From positions 1 to 64,000 of the forward strand of contig NZ_JAACYW010000008.1 of NCBI RefSeq assembly GCF_015356825.1: DNA of 64,000 bases, given 5' to 3'. This document shows positions 1 to 9,896 of this stretch, one piece after another. Below the pieces are notes generated by a model. The model was not told where the DNA came from and searched no databases. It worked only from the letters and a program-made list of their open reading frames with translations. The stretch is from Catenulispora rubra. GTDB taxonomy: Bacteria; Actinomycetota; Actinomycetes; Streptomycetales; Catenulisporaceae. The position numbers were made by a program, and so were the translations under genes. Positions within the stretch are counted from its first letter, which is position 1. The number at the start of each line of letters is the position of its first letter.

Positions 1-45
1 CCCCGATACCCATGCACAAGTCACAAGCACCGCAAATCCAAAGGC

Positions 46-1440
46 TTGTCCGCGCCTCGGCCCGAGTTGACGCACACAGCACCCGTACACAACGCTGCTC
101 CTGTGAACGACCGCATAGTCGTCCCCTTCGCCGGACCGGGCTCCGGAACCGGGGGTCTGACCTGGGGGCAGCGGCAGATCTGGGACGCGATGGTGGCCAC
201 CGACACCTCGCAGAGCCTGCGCGCCGTCGTGCCCCTGGACGGCGCCAAAACCGTCGACGATCTGGCCGGCGAGCTCCGCTTCTTCCTCAGCCGCTACTCG
301 TCGATGCGCAGCCGGCTGGTGTTCGACGAGCAGGGCCGGCCGACGCAGGTGGTCGCAGGGTCCGGACAGGCCGAGCTGTTCGTGCTCGACGTGCCGGACG
401 CCGACGATCCGGCGCGCGCCGCCGAGGAGTTGGCCGACCGGTGGGAGGGCACGAAGTTCGACTACGAGAACGAGTGGCCGATGCGGCTGGCCGCGGTCCG
501 GCACGGCGGGACGGTGACGCACGTCGTGGTCGTCCTGAACCACCTGGCCGCCGACGCCGGCGGTGTCGCGGTGATGATGGAAGACCTCAGCGCCTGGGAC
601 CGGACCGCCGACGTGCAGGCCAAGCCGCCGGCCGGGGTTCCGGCGACGGGCCTGGCCGACTGGCAGGACTCGCCGGGCGGGCAGCGACAGAGCGACAGTG
701 CCCTGCGATACTGGGAGCGGCTGCTGCGCGCGGCCGAGCCCGAGCGCTTCGGGCCGGTGGTCCCCGACGCCGACGACGGTCCCCGCTACCGCCAACTGAC
801 GTTCCGGTCCCCCGCGCTGCTCGCAGCAGCGCGCACCGTCGCGGCCCGCACCGGCGGCGGTACGGCGCCGGTGCTGCTCGCCGCCTACGCCGTCGCCCTG
901 GCCCGGACGACCGGCGTGCACCCCGTGCTCACCCAGACCATCGTCAGCAACCGGTTCCGCCCCGGCCTGGCCGCCGCGATCCACCCGGTCAGCCAGAACG
1001 GCCTGCTCCAGCTCGACGTCGCCGAGGTGCCCTTCGACGTCGCCGTCGAGCGCGCCGCCCGCGCGTCGGTCCTCGGCTCCAAGCACGCCTACTACGACCC
1101 GGTCCAGTGGGAGGCGCTGAAGCAGCGCGTCGACCGGGAGCGCGGCGTCGTCGTCGACATCGGCTGCGTGCTCAACGACCGCCGACTCGGCTCGGAGCCC
1201 GATCAGGACGCCATCGAGCCCTCGTCGGCGCCGGGCACCCCGGTCTGGGGCGAGCCGCTGCCGCTGTTCAACGAGCGGCTGATGGTGACCGTCGACGAGG
1301 CCCCGGACGCGATCGAGCTCCTCGTCGAGGTCGACACGCACGCGATGACCGCCCCGATGGTGGAGTCCTTCGTGCTCGCGCTGGAGTCAGTCGTCCTGGA
1401 CGCGGCGCGAGCCGGCGAAGGCGTCCGCGCCACGTCCTGA
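46..1440 (+). CDS. Stand-alone NRPS condensation-domain protein (5' end uncertain)
   Basis: The protein is one condensation-type domain of about 464 residues, matching a single C domain. An N-terminal LTWGQRQIWDAM stretch resembles the C1 motif. LNHLAADAGG near residue 167 is a variant of the HHxxxDG catalytic motif: the second His and the Asp are kept, but the first His is Asn and the Gly after Asp is Ala. No adenylation or carrier domain follows. Such free C domains can join or release carrier-bound intermediates or be non-catalytic. The TTG at 46 is the first start in this frame, but no stop separates it from the left edge, so the gene may begin outside the window; a GTG at 103 is another option. 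It ends 27 bp from the convergent beta-galactosidase and lies 19 kb from the main NRPS cluster, so a link to that cluster is unproven. Confidence 0.7.
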   Translation: MSAPRPELTHTAPVHNAAPVNDRIVVPFAGPGSGTGGLTWGQRQIWDAMVATDTSQSLRAVVPLDGAKTVDDLAGELRFFLSRYSSMRSRLVFDEQGRPTQVVAGSGQAELFVLDVPDADDPARAAEELADRWEGTKFDYENEWPMRLAAVRHGGTVTHVVVVLNHLAADAGGVAVMMEDLSAWDRTADVQAKPPAGVPATGLADWQDSPGGQRQSDSALRYWERLLRAAEPERFGPVVPDADDGPRYRQLTFRSPALLAAARTVAARTGGGTAPVLLAAYAVALARTTGVHPVLTQTIVSNRFRPGLAAAIHPVSQNGLLQLDVAEVPFDVAVERAARASVLGSKHAYYDPVQWEALKQRVDRERGVVVDIGCVLNDRRLGSEPDQDAIEPSSAPGTPVWGEPLPLFNERLMVTVDEAPDAIELLVEVDTHAMTAPMVESFVLALESVVLDAARAGEGVRATS

Positions 1441-1458
1441 ACGTCCTGAACGTCCTGA
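1432..1458 (+). repeat. 9-bp tandem repeat giving three in-frame stops
   Basis: The unit ACGTCCTGA occurs three times in a row. Since 9 is a multiple of 3, the stop codon TGA of the condensation-domain gene is repeated in frame at 1438, 1447 and 1456. Confidence 0.9.
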
Positions 1459-1467
1459 ACGACTGTC

Positions 1468-4400
1468 TCAACTACACGTGACCTGCGCCCCTCCCCAGTC
1501 CCCGTGGTCGTGCGCGTTGCCGTCGCCGCCGTCCCCGACCACCAGGTCGAGAACCTGAACACCGGTCACGTCGACCGACAAGGCCGTCGCCGCCTGGTGT
1601 CCGCGGATGACCGGTGTGGTGGTCCGGGTCGCGCCGTCGGCCAGCACGCTGAAGGTGACGGTGCCGGCGCCGGCGGTCTCGTCGTCCACGCCCACCGACG
1701 CGGTGAAGGCGGTGCAGTGGCCGCCGAGGTAGACCTTCACGTCGCTGACCGCGTTCGTGCCGAGGCCCTTGGCGAAGGTCGCGCCGTTGATGGTGATGGT
1801 GTGCCCGTCTCCCGCCGCCTGCTCGCCGTTGCTCATGTCGCGCTCGACCGGTCCCCAGCCGTTGGTGGCGCCGATGAACGGCAAGTCGCTGACATAGTCC
1901 CGGCCCGCCGAGGGCGGCACGTAGTAGCCGATGATGCGTTCGTCCTTCGCCGCGCCGGCCTTGCCCCTCTGCGTGTAGCCGACCGTCGCGGTGAGCGCGG
2001 AGGCTGAAGCCTGACTGCCCGCCGACGGCGTCACCGTCCAGATGAACGTCGCCGACTGACCGGGTTTCAGGGCACTGATCGACGTCGGGCTCGGCGCACT
2101 GGCCGTCCAGCCGGTCGGCAGGTTCAGCGACGGGGTGAGGCCGGTCGCGCGGGACCGTCCGGCCGGGACCGAGACGGTCTCGGTGGCGGTGAAGGCGGTC
2201 GCGGGCTGCGCGGTGTCGGGGACCTGGAGGCTCGCGGTCACGCCGGGCGCCTCGGGCATCGCGTAGGTGGCCCTGTTGTAGCGGGGGCTGTCGACCGTGC
2301 TCACCTTCAGCGAGGACGCGTAGCTGCCGTAGTCGGTGAGCGAGATCTTGCCGAGCCCGCCGGTGCTGCCGTCCAGGTTCCACACCGCGACCGCGATCGT
2401 GTTGGTGCCGTCGGTCTTCAGGATCCCGTTGGGGATCGGGAAGCTGTGCTGCGGACCGAGGTAGTTGACGTAGTTGCCGACCATCCAGCCGTTGACGTAC
2501 AGCTCCGCGCGGTACTTCCGCGACGGATCGTCGGTGATGGTGAGACCGACCGACGTGTCCTGGCCCTTCGGCAGTTCGAGGTTCACGTTCGTCCGGTACC
2601 AGGCGACGCCCGGGGTGGTGTCCTTCGCGGGCAGGCTCACCGGCTTCCACGACGCGTCGTCGAAGCCGGGCAGCTGCCAGCCGGCACGCTCGCCGTACAG
2701 GCCGCCGGCCGACAGCGGACCGCGCACGGGGTCGATCTCCTGCTCGCCGCCGCGGACGCCCTGCAGCCGCCACGTCACCGACGTCAGCGCGGAGCCGATG
2801 AGCGAGGCGCCGGTCAGGCCGCGCGCGGAGGTGTTGTTGTTGCTGGAGTTGTAGTCCTCCTCGTGGCCCATGTTCACGGTGAGCACCGAGACGATGTTGT
2901 CGCCGCTCTGCTTCAAAGACCCGGCGGGGAAGGTGAAGTCGCCGCTGCCGTTGGTGGAGCTGCCGAGGAAGGTCCCGTTGAGCCAGACCGAGAAGGCCTG
3001 CGCGCCGCCTCCCGAATCAGAGACCAGATGGATGCCGGTGGCGGCCGCGGAGTAGGTGAACCTGCCGCGGTACCAGGTGCTGCCGGTGTGGAACCCGTAG
3101 TCGTCGGCGTACAGAACCGGCAGCGAGCCGATGCCGGTGGCGCTGTTGGTGGTGGTCTTGTCCGCGACCTGCCAGGTCGAGTCGTCGAAGCCGGGCTGCG
3201 CCTCCGGCGACTCGGCCTGGACCTTCCAGTCGGTGAGCGCCGGCAGGGTGACGGCTGCGGCCGTGGCGACCGTGCCGACGAGGCTGCCCGTGGAGGAGGC
3301 CTTGGCGTGGACGGCGTGGCCGTTCCAGACCACCGACGCGGCCGAGGTGAACACCTCGATGCCGGGGTCGGTGCCGTTGTCGCCGGTCAGGCTGAGGACG
3401 CGGCCGCCATCGAGGCTGGTCGCGGTGCGCAGCAGGTGCGTGCCGCGCACGAGGACCGGACCCGTGGCAGTGTTCTGAGTCCAGAAGGTCTCAGCGGTCG
3501 GCTTGTCGGCGAGCAGGAGCAGCAGTGGCCGCGAGCCGCCGCCGCTGACGGTCACCCGGGTCAGGCCGTCGTGCTTGTAGTTCAGCCGCAGGTCGCCGCT
3601 GGCGGCGTCCCAGGTCACCTTGACCGGCCCGCCGCTGCTCTGGACGGTCGGCTGGCTGGTGTACCGCAGCACGGTCTCGCCGTCAGTACCCTGATCCCCG
3701 TAGAGCACCGCGACGTCACGGCCGCCGAGCGTCTGTATTATCTGCAAAGTCATCGAACTCATCAGCTGCGAGGTCGAGTACTGCAACCGCGAGTCGCCGA
3801 GCTTGGTGTCCGCGACCAGCAGATCCGACTCGCGGCCGTTGAGGGTGATCGCGGTCCCGGGCTCCTGGGGGACGCTCGGGTACGTCGGACTGCTCGCGTC
3901 CGGCGGCAGGTCGATGGCGTCCACGGACACGAAGTTGTCGGTCGAGCCGGAGGCGTGGTTGCCGTCCACGACGATCTTGAGCGTGTGCGACCCCGCGCTC
4001 AGGCCGCTGGCCTGGTAGAGCACGGCCTGGCTCTGGCCGCCGGAGCAGTCGACGGTGGTCTGCTTGACGCCGTCGAGGTAGACGTCTGCGTAGCCGTGGT
4101 TGTTGGTCTTCGAGCCGATCCAGCGGATCGCGGTGCCGGTGAACGGAATCGTCAGCGTGTCGCCGGCGGCGTTGGAGAACGACTCAGTGTTCTTGTAGTC
4201 GCTGCCGGTGTAGCTCTGGTTGGCGACGTGCGACCAGGAACCGGCGTACTGCAGGGTCGGATCGGTGTCGTCGTAGGTGTACTGGCCGGCCAGCCGCGCG
4301 TTGAAGTCGATGGCGATGTGCGTGTTGTCCACCGCGGTCGAGGTCGAGTCCGAGTGCCGCAGCACGTGGAACTGGGCACTGCTGTCGGGGTTGCGCCGCG

Positions 4401-5658
4401 CGGTGTCGATGATGGTGCTGTCGCTCGGCGCGACGGTCTCGATGCGGTCGGTCTTGGTCAGGTCCGGCATCGCGGCGAGCAGGTAGCCGATCAGCTTGTC
4501 CTCGTAGTACTTCGGGTCGAGCTGCCGGGTCTCCCGGATCGCCGCGCCGTAGTCGTAGGAGGTGTAGTTCTCGGGCTCGCCGAGCCAGCCCCAGTTGGTG
4601 CCGCCGTAGGTCATGTAGAAGCTCTGCGCGGTCGCACCGTTGGCGATGTTGTTCTTGTAGAAGACGTCAGCGAACTGATCGTTGATCAGCTGGGCGCATT
4701 TGTCGTAGCCCGGGCCGCCCCAGGGGTCGAAGGCGCCACCCTGGAACTCCGGTGAATACAGCGGCTTGCCGGCCGGGTGGTCGTAGCTGATGTCCGGAAC
4801 GCCGTTCCACGAGCTCGGGTTCGAGCAGTCGAAGCCCTGCGGGTAGGAGTCGGGGCCGTCGACGTCCAGGGCGCCGGCGCCGCTGGTGAACGTGCCGTTG
4901 TTGTTGCCGGTCAGCGGCACGGTGATGCCGTCGGCGCGCGCCTTGTCCTCCAGGTGCTGCATGTAGGACTGGCCGGTCGCCGAACCGTTGTAGTACTCGT
5001 TCTCGACCTGGTAGGCGATGACCGTGCCGGTGCCGTTGGTGAGCTGGTGCCGGGCCAGGATCGCGTCGATCTGGGTGAGCCACTGGTCGGCGTAGGACAG
5101 GAACGCCGGGTCGTCGGTGCGGTTGTGCACGTTCTTCGTGCCCAGCCAGGCCGGCAGGCCGCCGCCGTCGACCTCGGCGTTGATGTAGGGGGCGGGCCGC
5201 GCGATCACGTACAGGCCGGCCTGCTGCGCCATGTCCAGCAGCTCGTCGACGTTCCGCACGCCGGTGAAGTCGTAGGCCCCCGGCGCCGGCGAGTGGTATC
5301 CCCAGTCGAAGTACAGGGAGGTGGCGTTGAAGCCGGCCGCCTTCATCTTCTGGAAGATGTCCAGCCAGAGGCTGGGGCTGGGGAGGCGGAAGTAGTGGAA
5401 CTCGCCCGACCACAGGGCGGTGCGCGTGCCGTCGACGAGGAAGGAGTAGCCGTCGTAGGTGACGGTGTGCGGAGTCCCGGCGGGGGTTGTGGTCGCCGAG
5501 TTCGCCGCGGTCACCGCCGGTGTGGCATCAGTGTTCTGTGTCGGGGCGGCGTGCGCGCCACCGACGGATCCGAATATCAGAGCCATGACAGTGCCGGCTG
5601 CGGCCAGCGTGCGGCCAGTGCGCCGAAGGCGCGACGGACTGTTCACCCGAAGTCTCAT
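1468..5658 (-). CDS. Secreted GH35 beta-galactosidase, multidomain
   Basis: A 1396-residue exported glycoside hydrolase that should release terminal beta-galactose from extracellular polysaccharide. A twin-basic signal peptide ends near AHA at residue 37. The GH35 TIM barrel follows (about 65-420), with the acid/base Glu221 in QVENEY and the nucleophile Glu304 in SPEFQGG, as known for the family. Middle regions resemble the beta-galactosidase jelly-roll domains. Around residues 1170-1270 there is an NEW3-type Ig-like domain, and the last 130 residues look like an NPCBM carbohydrate-binding domain (from DLPFIGATNGWG). The start has an RLR signal context. The 170 bp upstream are AT-richer than their surroundings and should hold the promoter. 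It converges on the condensation-domain gene with only 27 bp between stops. Family assignment is secure; the exact substrate is not. Confidence 0.93.
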   Translation of the reverse strand: MRLRVNSPSRLRRTGRTLAAAGTVMALIFGSVGGAHAAPTQNTDATPAVTAANSATTTPAGTPHTVTYDGYSFLVDGTRTALWSGEFHYFRLPSPSLWLDIFQKMKAAGFNATSLYFDWGYHSPAPGAYDFTGVRNVDELLDMAQQAGLYVIARPAPYINAEVDGGGLPAWLGTKNVHNRTDDPAFLSYADQWLTQIDAILARHQLTNGTGTVIAYQVENEYYNGSATGQSYMQHLEDKARADGITVPLTGNNNGTFTSGAGALDVDGPDSYPQGFDCSNPSSWNGVPDISYDHPAGKPLYSPEFQGGAFDPWGGPGYDKCAQLINDQFADVFYKNNIANGATAQSFYMTYGGTNWGWLGEPENYTSYDYGAAIRETRQLDPKYYEDKLIGYLLAAMPDLTKTDRIETVAPSDSTIIDTARRNPDSSAQFHVLRHSDSTSTAVDNTHIAIDFNARLAGQYTYDDTDPTLQYAGSWSHVANQSYTGSDYKNTESFSNAAGDTLTIPFTGTAIRWIGSKTNNHGYADVYLDGVKQTTVDCSGGQSQAVLYQASGLSAGSHTLKIVVDGNHASGSTDNFVSVDAIDLPPDASSPTYPSVPQEPGTAITLNGRESDLLVADTKLGDSRLQYSTSQLMSSMTLQIIQTLGGRDVAVLYGDQGTDGETVLRYTSQPTVQSSGGPVKVTWDAASGDLRLNYKHDGLTRVTVSGGGSRPLLLLLADKPTAETFWTQNTATGPVLVRGTHLLRTATSLDGGRVLSLTGDNGTDPGIEVFTSAASVVWNGHAVHAKASSTGSLVGTVATAAAVTLPALTDWKVQAESPEAQPGFDDSTWQVADKTTTNSATGIGSLPVLYADDYGFHTGSTWYRGRFTYSAAATGIHLVSDSGGGAQAFSVWLNGTFLGSSTNGSGDFTFPAGSLKQSGDNIVSVLTVNMGHEEDYNSSNNNTSARGLTGASLIGSALTSVTWRLQGVRGGEQEIDPVRGPLSAGGLYGERAGWQLPGFDDASWKPVSLPAKDTTPGVAWYRTNVNLELPKGQDTSVGLTITDDPSRKYRAELYVNGWMVGNYVNYLGPQHSFPIPNGILKTDGTNTIAVAVWNLDGSTGGLGKISLTDYGSYASSLKVSTVDSPRYNRATYAMPEAPGVTASLQVPDTAQPATAFTATETVSVPAGRSRATGLTPSLNLPTGWTASAPSPTSISALKPGQSATFIWTVTPSAGSQASASALTATVGYTQRGKAGAAKDERIIGYYVPPSAGRDYVSDLPFIGATNGWGPVERDMSNGEQAAGDGHTITINGATFAKGLGTNAVSDVKVYLGGHCTAFTASVGVDDETAGAGTVTFSVLADGATRTTTPVIRGHQAATALSVDVTGVQVLDLVVGDGGDGNAHDHGDWGGAQVTCS

Positions 5659-5831
5659 GCGTCATTCCCGCCCAAGAAGCGCGTCGCGCGATTGTGAAGA
5701 AAGTTGATGAGTTATGTGATCGAGCGTTCCCTTGTGTTGGGTATGTATAGTGCGCCGCAGAGCCGCTGTCCAGAGCGTGACGCCGATGTTTCAGGGCGCT
5801 CATGGGGATAATTCGGGCACATGCCAACTCA

Positions 5832-6266
5832 TCACTCTTCGTCGGCCAGCAGATGTCTGAACTTCGCGTAGTCCCGGCGGGCGGCGCCGCGGAAGCCGCC
5901 CTCGGTGTTGAGGTAGGTGACGGCGTGCAGCTTGTCCGGGGTGAGGCCGTAGGCGCGGGCCAGGCCGGCGGTCGGGTCGGCCAGGATTTCCACGGTACGT
6001 TCGCCGATGCGGCCGGAGCCGGCAGTGTCTGGGTGGATGCCGAGTACCAGCAGGTCCGGAAGCTCTGCCAGCTCGGTCACGACACGCTCGGGCAGCTCAT
6101 GCACCGGTTTTTCGGCGCAGTCGATCAGGACCACGGCGCCGCCACCTCGCGCGAGTTCGGCGAGCGTGGTCGGCGTGCCGCCCTCCCGAACCAGCTGGAC
6201 GGTGTCGAACGCCAGCGGCGGCAGGGACCAGTCGACCAGCACTCCCTGGTCGTATTCGCCTGACAA
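5832..6266 (-). CDS. Redoxin-like small protein
   Basis: A 144-residue cytoplasmic protein with the outline of a thioredoxin-fold redoxin (AhpC/TSA-like). A beta-strand VVLIDC is followed by a helix, then LLVLGIHPDT, a strand TVEILADPT, and a cis-Pro-like turn further on. The usual peroxidatic TxxC motif and a CxxC pair are not present; Cys in LIDCAEKP is the only Cys I see in the core. It may therefore be a redoxin-fold protein without peroxidase activity. TTG at 6266 is the first start after an in-frame stop; a GTG eight codons in (VLVDW) is equally possible. It is divergent from the TPR-CHAT gene, with about 75 bp between the starts. Function unknown. Confidence 0.55.
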   Translation of the reverse strand: MSGEYDQGVLVDWSLPPLAFDTVQLVREGGTPTTLAELARGGGAVVLIDCAEKPVHELPERVVTELAELPDLLVLGIHPDTAGSGRIGERTVEILADPTAGLARAYGLTPDKLHAVTYLNTEGGFRGAARRDYAKFRHLLADEE

Positions 6267-6341
6267 GCGGCATCATCGGAGCGACAAGCTACCGGCCTGT
6301 GCCCACGGGGTTCGTTCGGCGCGGGTCCGTCAGGAGTGTGC

Positions 6342-9300
6342 ATGGCAACGGATCAGGACCCGCCGACCGACCCGATCGCACTCGCCCAGGAGGCCGTCCG
6401 GCTGGAGGAGAAGTATCGAGTAAGCGGTCGAACTGAGTTCGTCGAACGGGCGGCGGAATGCTTCCGCGAATCGGTGGCCATGTTGCCCCACGACTACGCG
6501 CAGCGCGCCATCGTGCTGACCGCTGCCGGGATGTGCATCAAGCAACTGTTCGATCGCACCGGTCGGGTCGAGCTGCTCGACGAGGCGGAACAACTCGGCC
6601 GCGAAGCCTTGGCTCGCACGGGCCCCGACGACACCTTCTATGCAGCGCAATTGACTCTGCTCGGGAACGTGTCGTTGGCTCGATATGACTGCACCGGCCG
6701 AGTAGAAGCGCTTGATGAAGCGCTGGCGATGTACCGGCGCTCCGACGGCGTCCCCACCAAGGACCCCGTGGATCGTGCAGCAGGACTGACGAATCTCGGG
6801 GAAGCGCTGCAGCGACTGTTCAAACGCACCGGGGAGTTGTCAGTACTGCACGAAGCAGTCAGCGCGAGTCGGAACGCCGTTGCCGTTATGCCGGCGGAGC
6901 ATCCGGATCGGGCGCAGCGGCAGACCAATCTTGTGAATGTGCTCCGGAACCTCTTTGATCGGACCGGGGACAAGGCAGTGCTGCATGAGGCGATCGAAGC
7001 CGGCCGGGCGGCCGTGGCTGCCACATCCGAGGACCACCCGGAACGGGGTACCCGGCTGAGCACCCTGGCAACTGCGCTGTATCGGTTGGCCGAGTGCACG
7101 GGAGATGTGGAGGTGCTGGCTGAGGCGGTGGATCTGAGCCGAGCCGGCGTAGCGGCTATCCCGGCGGACCATCCTCGCCGCGCCTCGATGCTCAGCGACT
7201 TCGGTGCCATGGCGCGCCTGCTCTACAAGTACACCGGGCAGACCGGAGTGCTCGCCGAAGCGGTGTCTGCCGGGCGGGCCGCCGTGGCCGCGACGCCGGG
7301 CGGCGACACGATGCGGCCGGATCATCTCAGCAATCTGGGCATCGCGTCGCGGGAAGCGTTCGAACGCACCGGGGACCAGGAATTGCTCGCTGAGGCGGTC
7401 AAGGTGGGACGGGAATCGGTCGAGGCGACGCCTTCGGGCCACCCGGCGTATGTCGTTCGGGCCACGAATCTCGTGACGTCCCTGCAACGGCAGTTCGAGA
7501 CCACGGGGCGCTCGGACGCGATACTGGAGGCCGTCGCCCACGCGCGGATGGCGGTGGAGGCGATGCCCGAGGACCTGGCCAACCGTGGCGCCGTGCTGGT
7601 CACACTGGGCAACGTGTTGCGGACGGCATATCAGAGTACTGGTCTGGAGACGGCGCTGGGCGAGTCAGGCCGCGTACTGCTCAAGGCGCTAGAGGCGACC
7701 CCGGAAGGGCACCCGGACCGCGTCGGGAGACTCAACGACCTCGCTCACACCGCGATGCTGTTGGCCGAGCACACCGGTATGCGGGAAGGCTTCTCCCTCG
7801 CGTATACCTACCTCGCACAAGCAGAAGCCCTCGTTCCTCCCGACCACCCCGATCGTCTGCTGATCCTGAGCAACCTCGCAGCCACGGCACTGGCCATCTT
7901 CAAGTCCGACAAGCGGCCGGATATCGGAGAGGTCGCTGTCGCGGCGCTGCGGATGGTGGCTCTCAAGACGCCGGAAAACGACCCGCTTCGTGCCTCCCGG
8001 CTGTGCAATCTTGGTCTCGCGTTGCAGGCCGTCGCAGCGGAGCAGGACACGAACACAGACCTCCTTGAGGAGGCGCGAAGCCGTTTCCGCGAGGCTACCG
8101 ACCTCGCCTCCGCCTCCACGCTCGTACGGATCCAAGCCGGACGCGAGCAAGCCCGTCTCGATCTCGCTGCGGGCGCGGCCGATGCGGCGCTGGAGGCGAT
8201 CGAACGCGTGGTGGAGTTGATCGAGCACCTCGCACCGGCCACTCTCGTCCGCTCGGACCGGGAATCCCGGATGGCACGTCTTGACGGGTTGCCCGCGCAG
8301 GCTGCCGCCGCCGCGCTCGCCGCCGGACGGCCCGAGCGTGCGGTGGAGCTGCTCGAACGCACCCGCGGGGTACTGGTCGCCGAAGCTCTGGCCCTGCGCG
8401 GCGGCGAGTCGGCCCGGCTGCGCGCGGCGCACCCCGAGCTGGCTCAGAGCCTTGATTCGGCGCGCGGCACACTCGCCGCACTTGCTCAGGGTCCCGACGC
8501 CACGTCGGTCACCGAGGTGCAGGTGCTCGCGTCGGCGGCTGCCAAGCAGCACGTGGCGCAGCAGCGTGATGAGATTCGTTCGAAGATCGAGGACATACTC
8601 GGGCAAATTCGAGCTCTGCCAACCTTTGAGGGCTTTCTGCGCCCCGGGCTGACCGAGTTGGCCGCGTGCGCTCAGGCGGGCCCGGTCGTCCTGGTGACCT
8701 GCACGCCCGAACGCTGCGACGCGCTGATCGTCACCGGCGACGCGGTCGAGACCGTCCGGCACGTTCCCTTGCCCGGCATGGACCACGCCGCAGCCGTCGA
8801 GCACAGCGTGGAGCTCTGGAACGCCAGGCAGATGGCGACCAGTCGGGATCTGAGCCCGTCGCAGCACTTTGATGCCGAGCAGGAGATCCTGCAGGTCCTG
8901 GCCTGGCAGTGGGACGCGATCGTCGAGCCGGTGCTGGCCGCGCTCGGATATCGAGCCACCCCGGGCGACAACACGGATGACACCGCAGAGTGGCCGAGGA
9001 TCTGGTGGTGCCCCGTCGGTGTGGCCGCGGGATTGCCGTTGCACGCTGCGGGTCACCACGACGACCCCGCCGACCGTCCCGGGGGCCGACGTACCGTCCT
9101 CGACCGCGTCGTCTCCTCCTACACTCCGACGCTGCTCGCACTGCGCGCCGCCGCCAATGCTGCCGCCGGACCGACCGGTCAGCCCGGCGATGCACCCGCC
9201 GGCACGCCCCTGATCATCGCCGTTCCCAACGCCCCCGGAGTATCGCAGTTGAAAGGAGCCGAGCACGAAGCCGGTGCTCTCATATCCCTGCTCCCCGATG

Positions 9301-9791
9301 CGCACGTGCTGTTCAACCCCACACGCACCGAAGCCCTCGACGCGTTGCCGAAGCACCGGATCGCGCACTTCGCGTGCCACGGCCACGCGGACCGCACGCG
9401 CCCGAGACAGAGCCGGCTACTCCTGGCCGACCACGAGACCGCGCCCCTGACCGTGGCCGACCTGGTCCAGCTCGAATTCAGTGCAGACCTCGCCTATCTG
9501 TCCGCCTGCAACACCAGCGTCACCGCGACCCAACTCGCCGACGAGGCGCTGCACCTGACCGGCGCGTTCCATCTTCTCGGCTACCGCCACGTCATCGGCA
9601 GCCTCTGGCCGGTCGACGACCTCATCGCCGCCGACCTGGCCGTCGATGTCTACACCCGACTCGCGGAGGACGGCACCACGCTGAACTCGAAGCGTGCCGC
9701 CGAAGCCCTGCACCACGCGGTACGCACCGTACGTGCCAAGCATCCGACCAGCCCGAGCCTGTGGGCGCCCTACACCCACACCGGCCCCTGA
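6342..9791 (+). CDS. TPR-CHAT caspase-like protease
   Basis: A 1149-residue protein. Residues about 10-600 are a solenoid of roughly ten TPR-like repeats of about 44 residues, each carrying a TG-x-LxEAV pattern. A helical linker follows (about 600-760), then a C-terminal CHAT domain. The CHAT caspase-type dyad is intact: His1013 in HFACHGH and Cys1056 in YLSACNTS. CHAT proteases of this layout are peptidases whose TPR part senses a partner. In some bacteria they act in antiphage or cell-death systems such as TPR-CHAT with the type III-E CRISPR effector, or with gasdermins. No CRISPR gene, gasdermin or obvious substrate gene is adjacent. ATG 6342 is preferred over GTG 6336 because AGGAG at 6332 sits at the right distance. 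It is followed by a hairpin and the convergent GH2 gene. Confidence 0.88.
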   Translation: MATDQDPPTDPIALAQEAVRLEEKYRVSGRTEFVERAAECFRESVAMLPHDYAQRAIVLTAAGMCIKQLFDRTGRVELLDEAEQLGREALARTGPDDTFYAAQLTLLGNVSLARYDCTGRVEALDEALAMYRRSDGVPTKDPVDRAAGLTNLGEALQRLFKRTGELSVLHEAVSASRNAVAVMPAEHPDRAQRQTNLVNVLRNLFDRTGDKAVLHEAIEAGRAAVAATSEDHPERGTRLSTLATALYRLAECTGDVEVLAEAVDLSRAGVAAIPADHPRRASMLSDFGAMARLLYKYTGQTGVLAEAVSAGRAAVAATPGGDTMRPDHLSNLGIASREAFERTGDQELLAEAVKVGRESVEATPSGHPAYVVRATNLVTSLQRQFETTGRSDAILEAVAHARMAVEAMPEDLANRGAVLVTLGNVLRTAYQSTGLETALGESGRVLLKALEATPEGHPDRVGRLNDLAHTAMLLAEHTGMREGFSLAYTYLAQAEALVPPDHPDRLLILSNLAATALAIFKSDKRPDIGEVAVAALRMVALKTPENDPLRASRLCNLGLALQAVAAEQDTNTDLLEEARSRFREATDLASASTLVRIQAGREQARLDLAAGAADAALEAIERVVELIEHLAPATLVRSDRESRMARLDGLPAQAAAAALAAGRPERAVELLERTRGVLVAEALALRGGESARLRAAHPELAQSLDSARGTLAALAQGPDATSVTEVQVLASAAAKQHVAQQRDEIRSKIEDILGQIRALPTFEGFLRPGLTELAACAQAGPVVLVTCTPERCDALIVTGDAVETVRHVPLPGMDHAAAVEHSVELWNARQMATSRDLSPSQHFDAEQEILQVLAWQWDAIVEPVLAALGYRATPGDNTDDTAEWPRIWWCPVGVAAGLPLHAAGHHDDPADRPGGRRTVLDRVVSSYTPTLLALRAAANAAAGPTGQPGDAPAGTPLIIAVPNAPGVSQLKGAEHEAGALISLLPDAHVLFNPTRTEALDALPKHRIAHFACHGHADRTRPRQSRLLLADHETAPLTVADLVQLEFSADLAYLSACNTSVTATQLADEALHLTGAFHLLGYRHVIGSLWPVDDLIAADLAVDVYTRLAEDGTTLNSKRAAEALHHAVRTVRAKHPTSPSLWAPYTHTGP

Positions 9792-9833
9792 ACCGAAGAG
9801 TCCGCGGAGGCCACCGAGGCCGCTCACCGCTGA

Positions 9834-9878
9834 ACGGTCGTGACGCGCCGACCGGTCTGGCCGACGCGTCACGACCGT
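9834..9878. terminator. Bidirectional hairpin between convergent genes
   Basis: A perfect 14-bp inverted repeat (9834-9847 and 9865-9878) with a 17-nt loop lies between the stop of the CHAT gene and the stop of the GH2 gene. It is GC-rich without a clear U-tract, as often seen for actinomycete terminators. Confidence 0.7.
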
Positions 9879-9896
9879 GACTTGACTACGGCTCCG

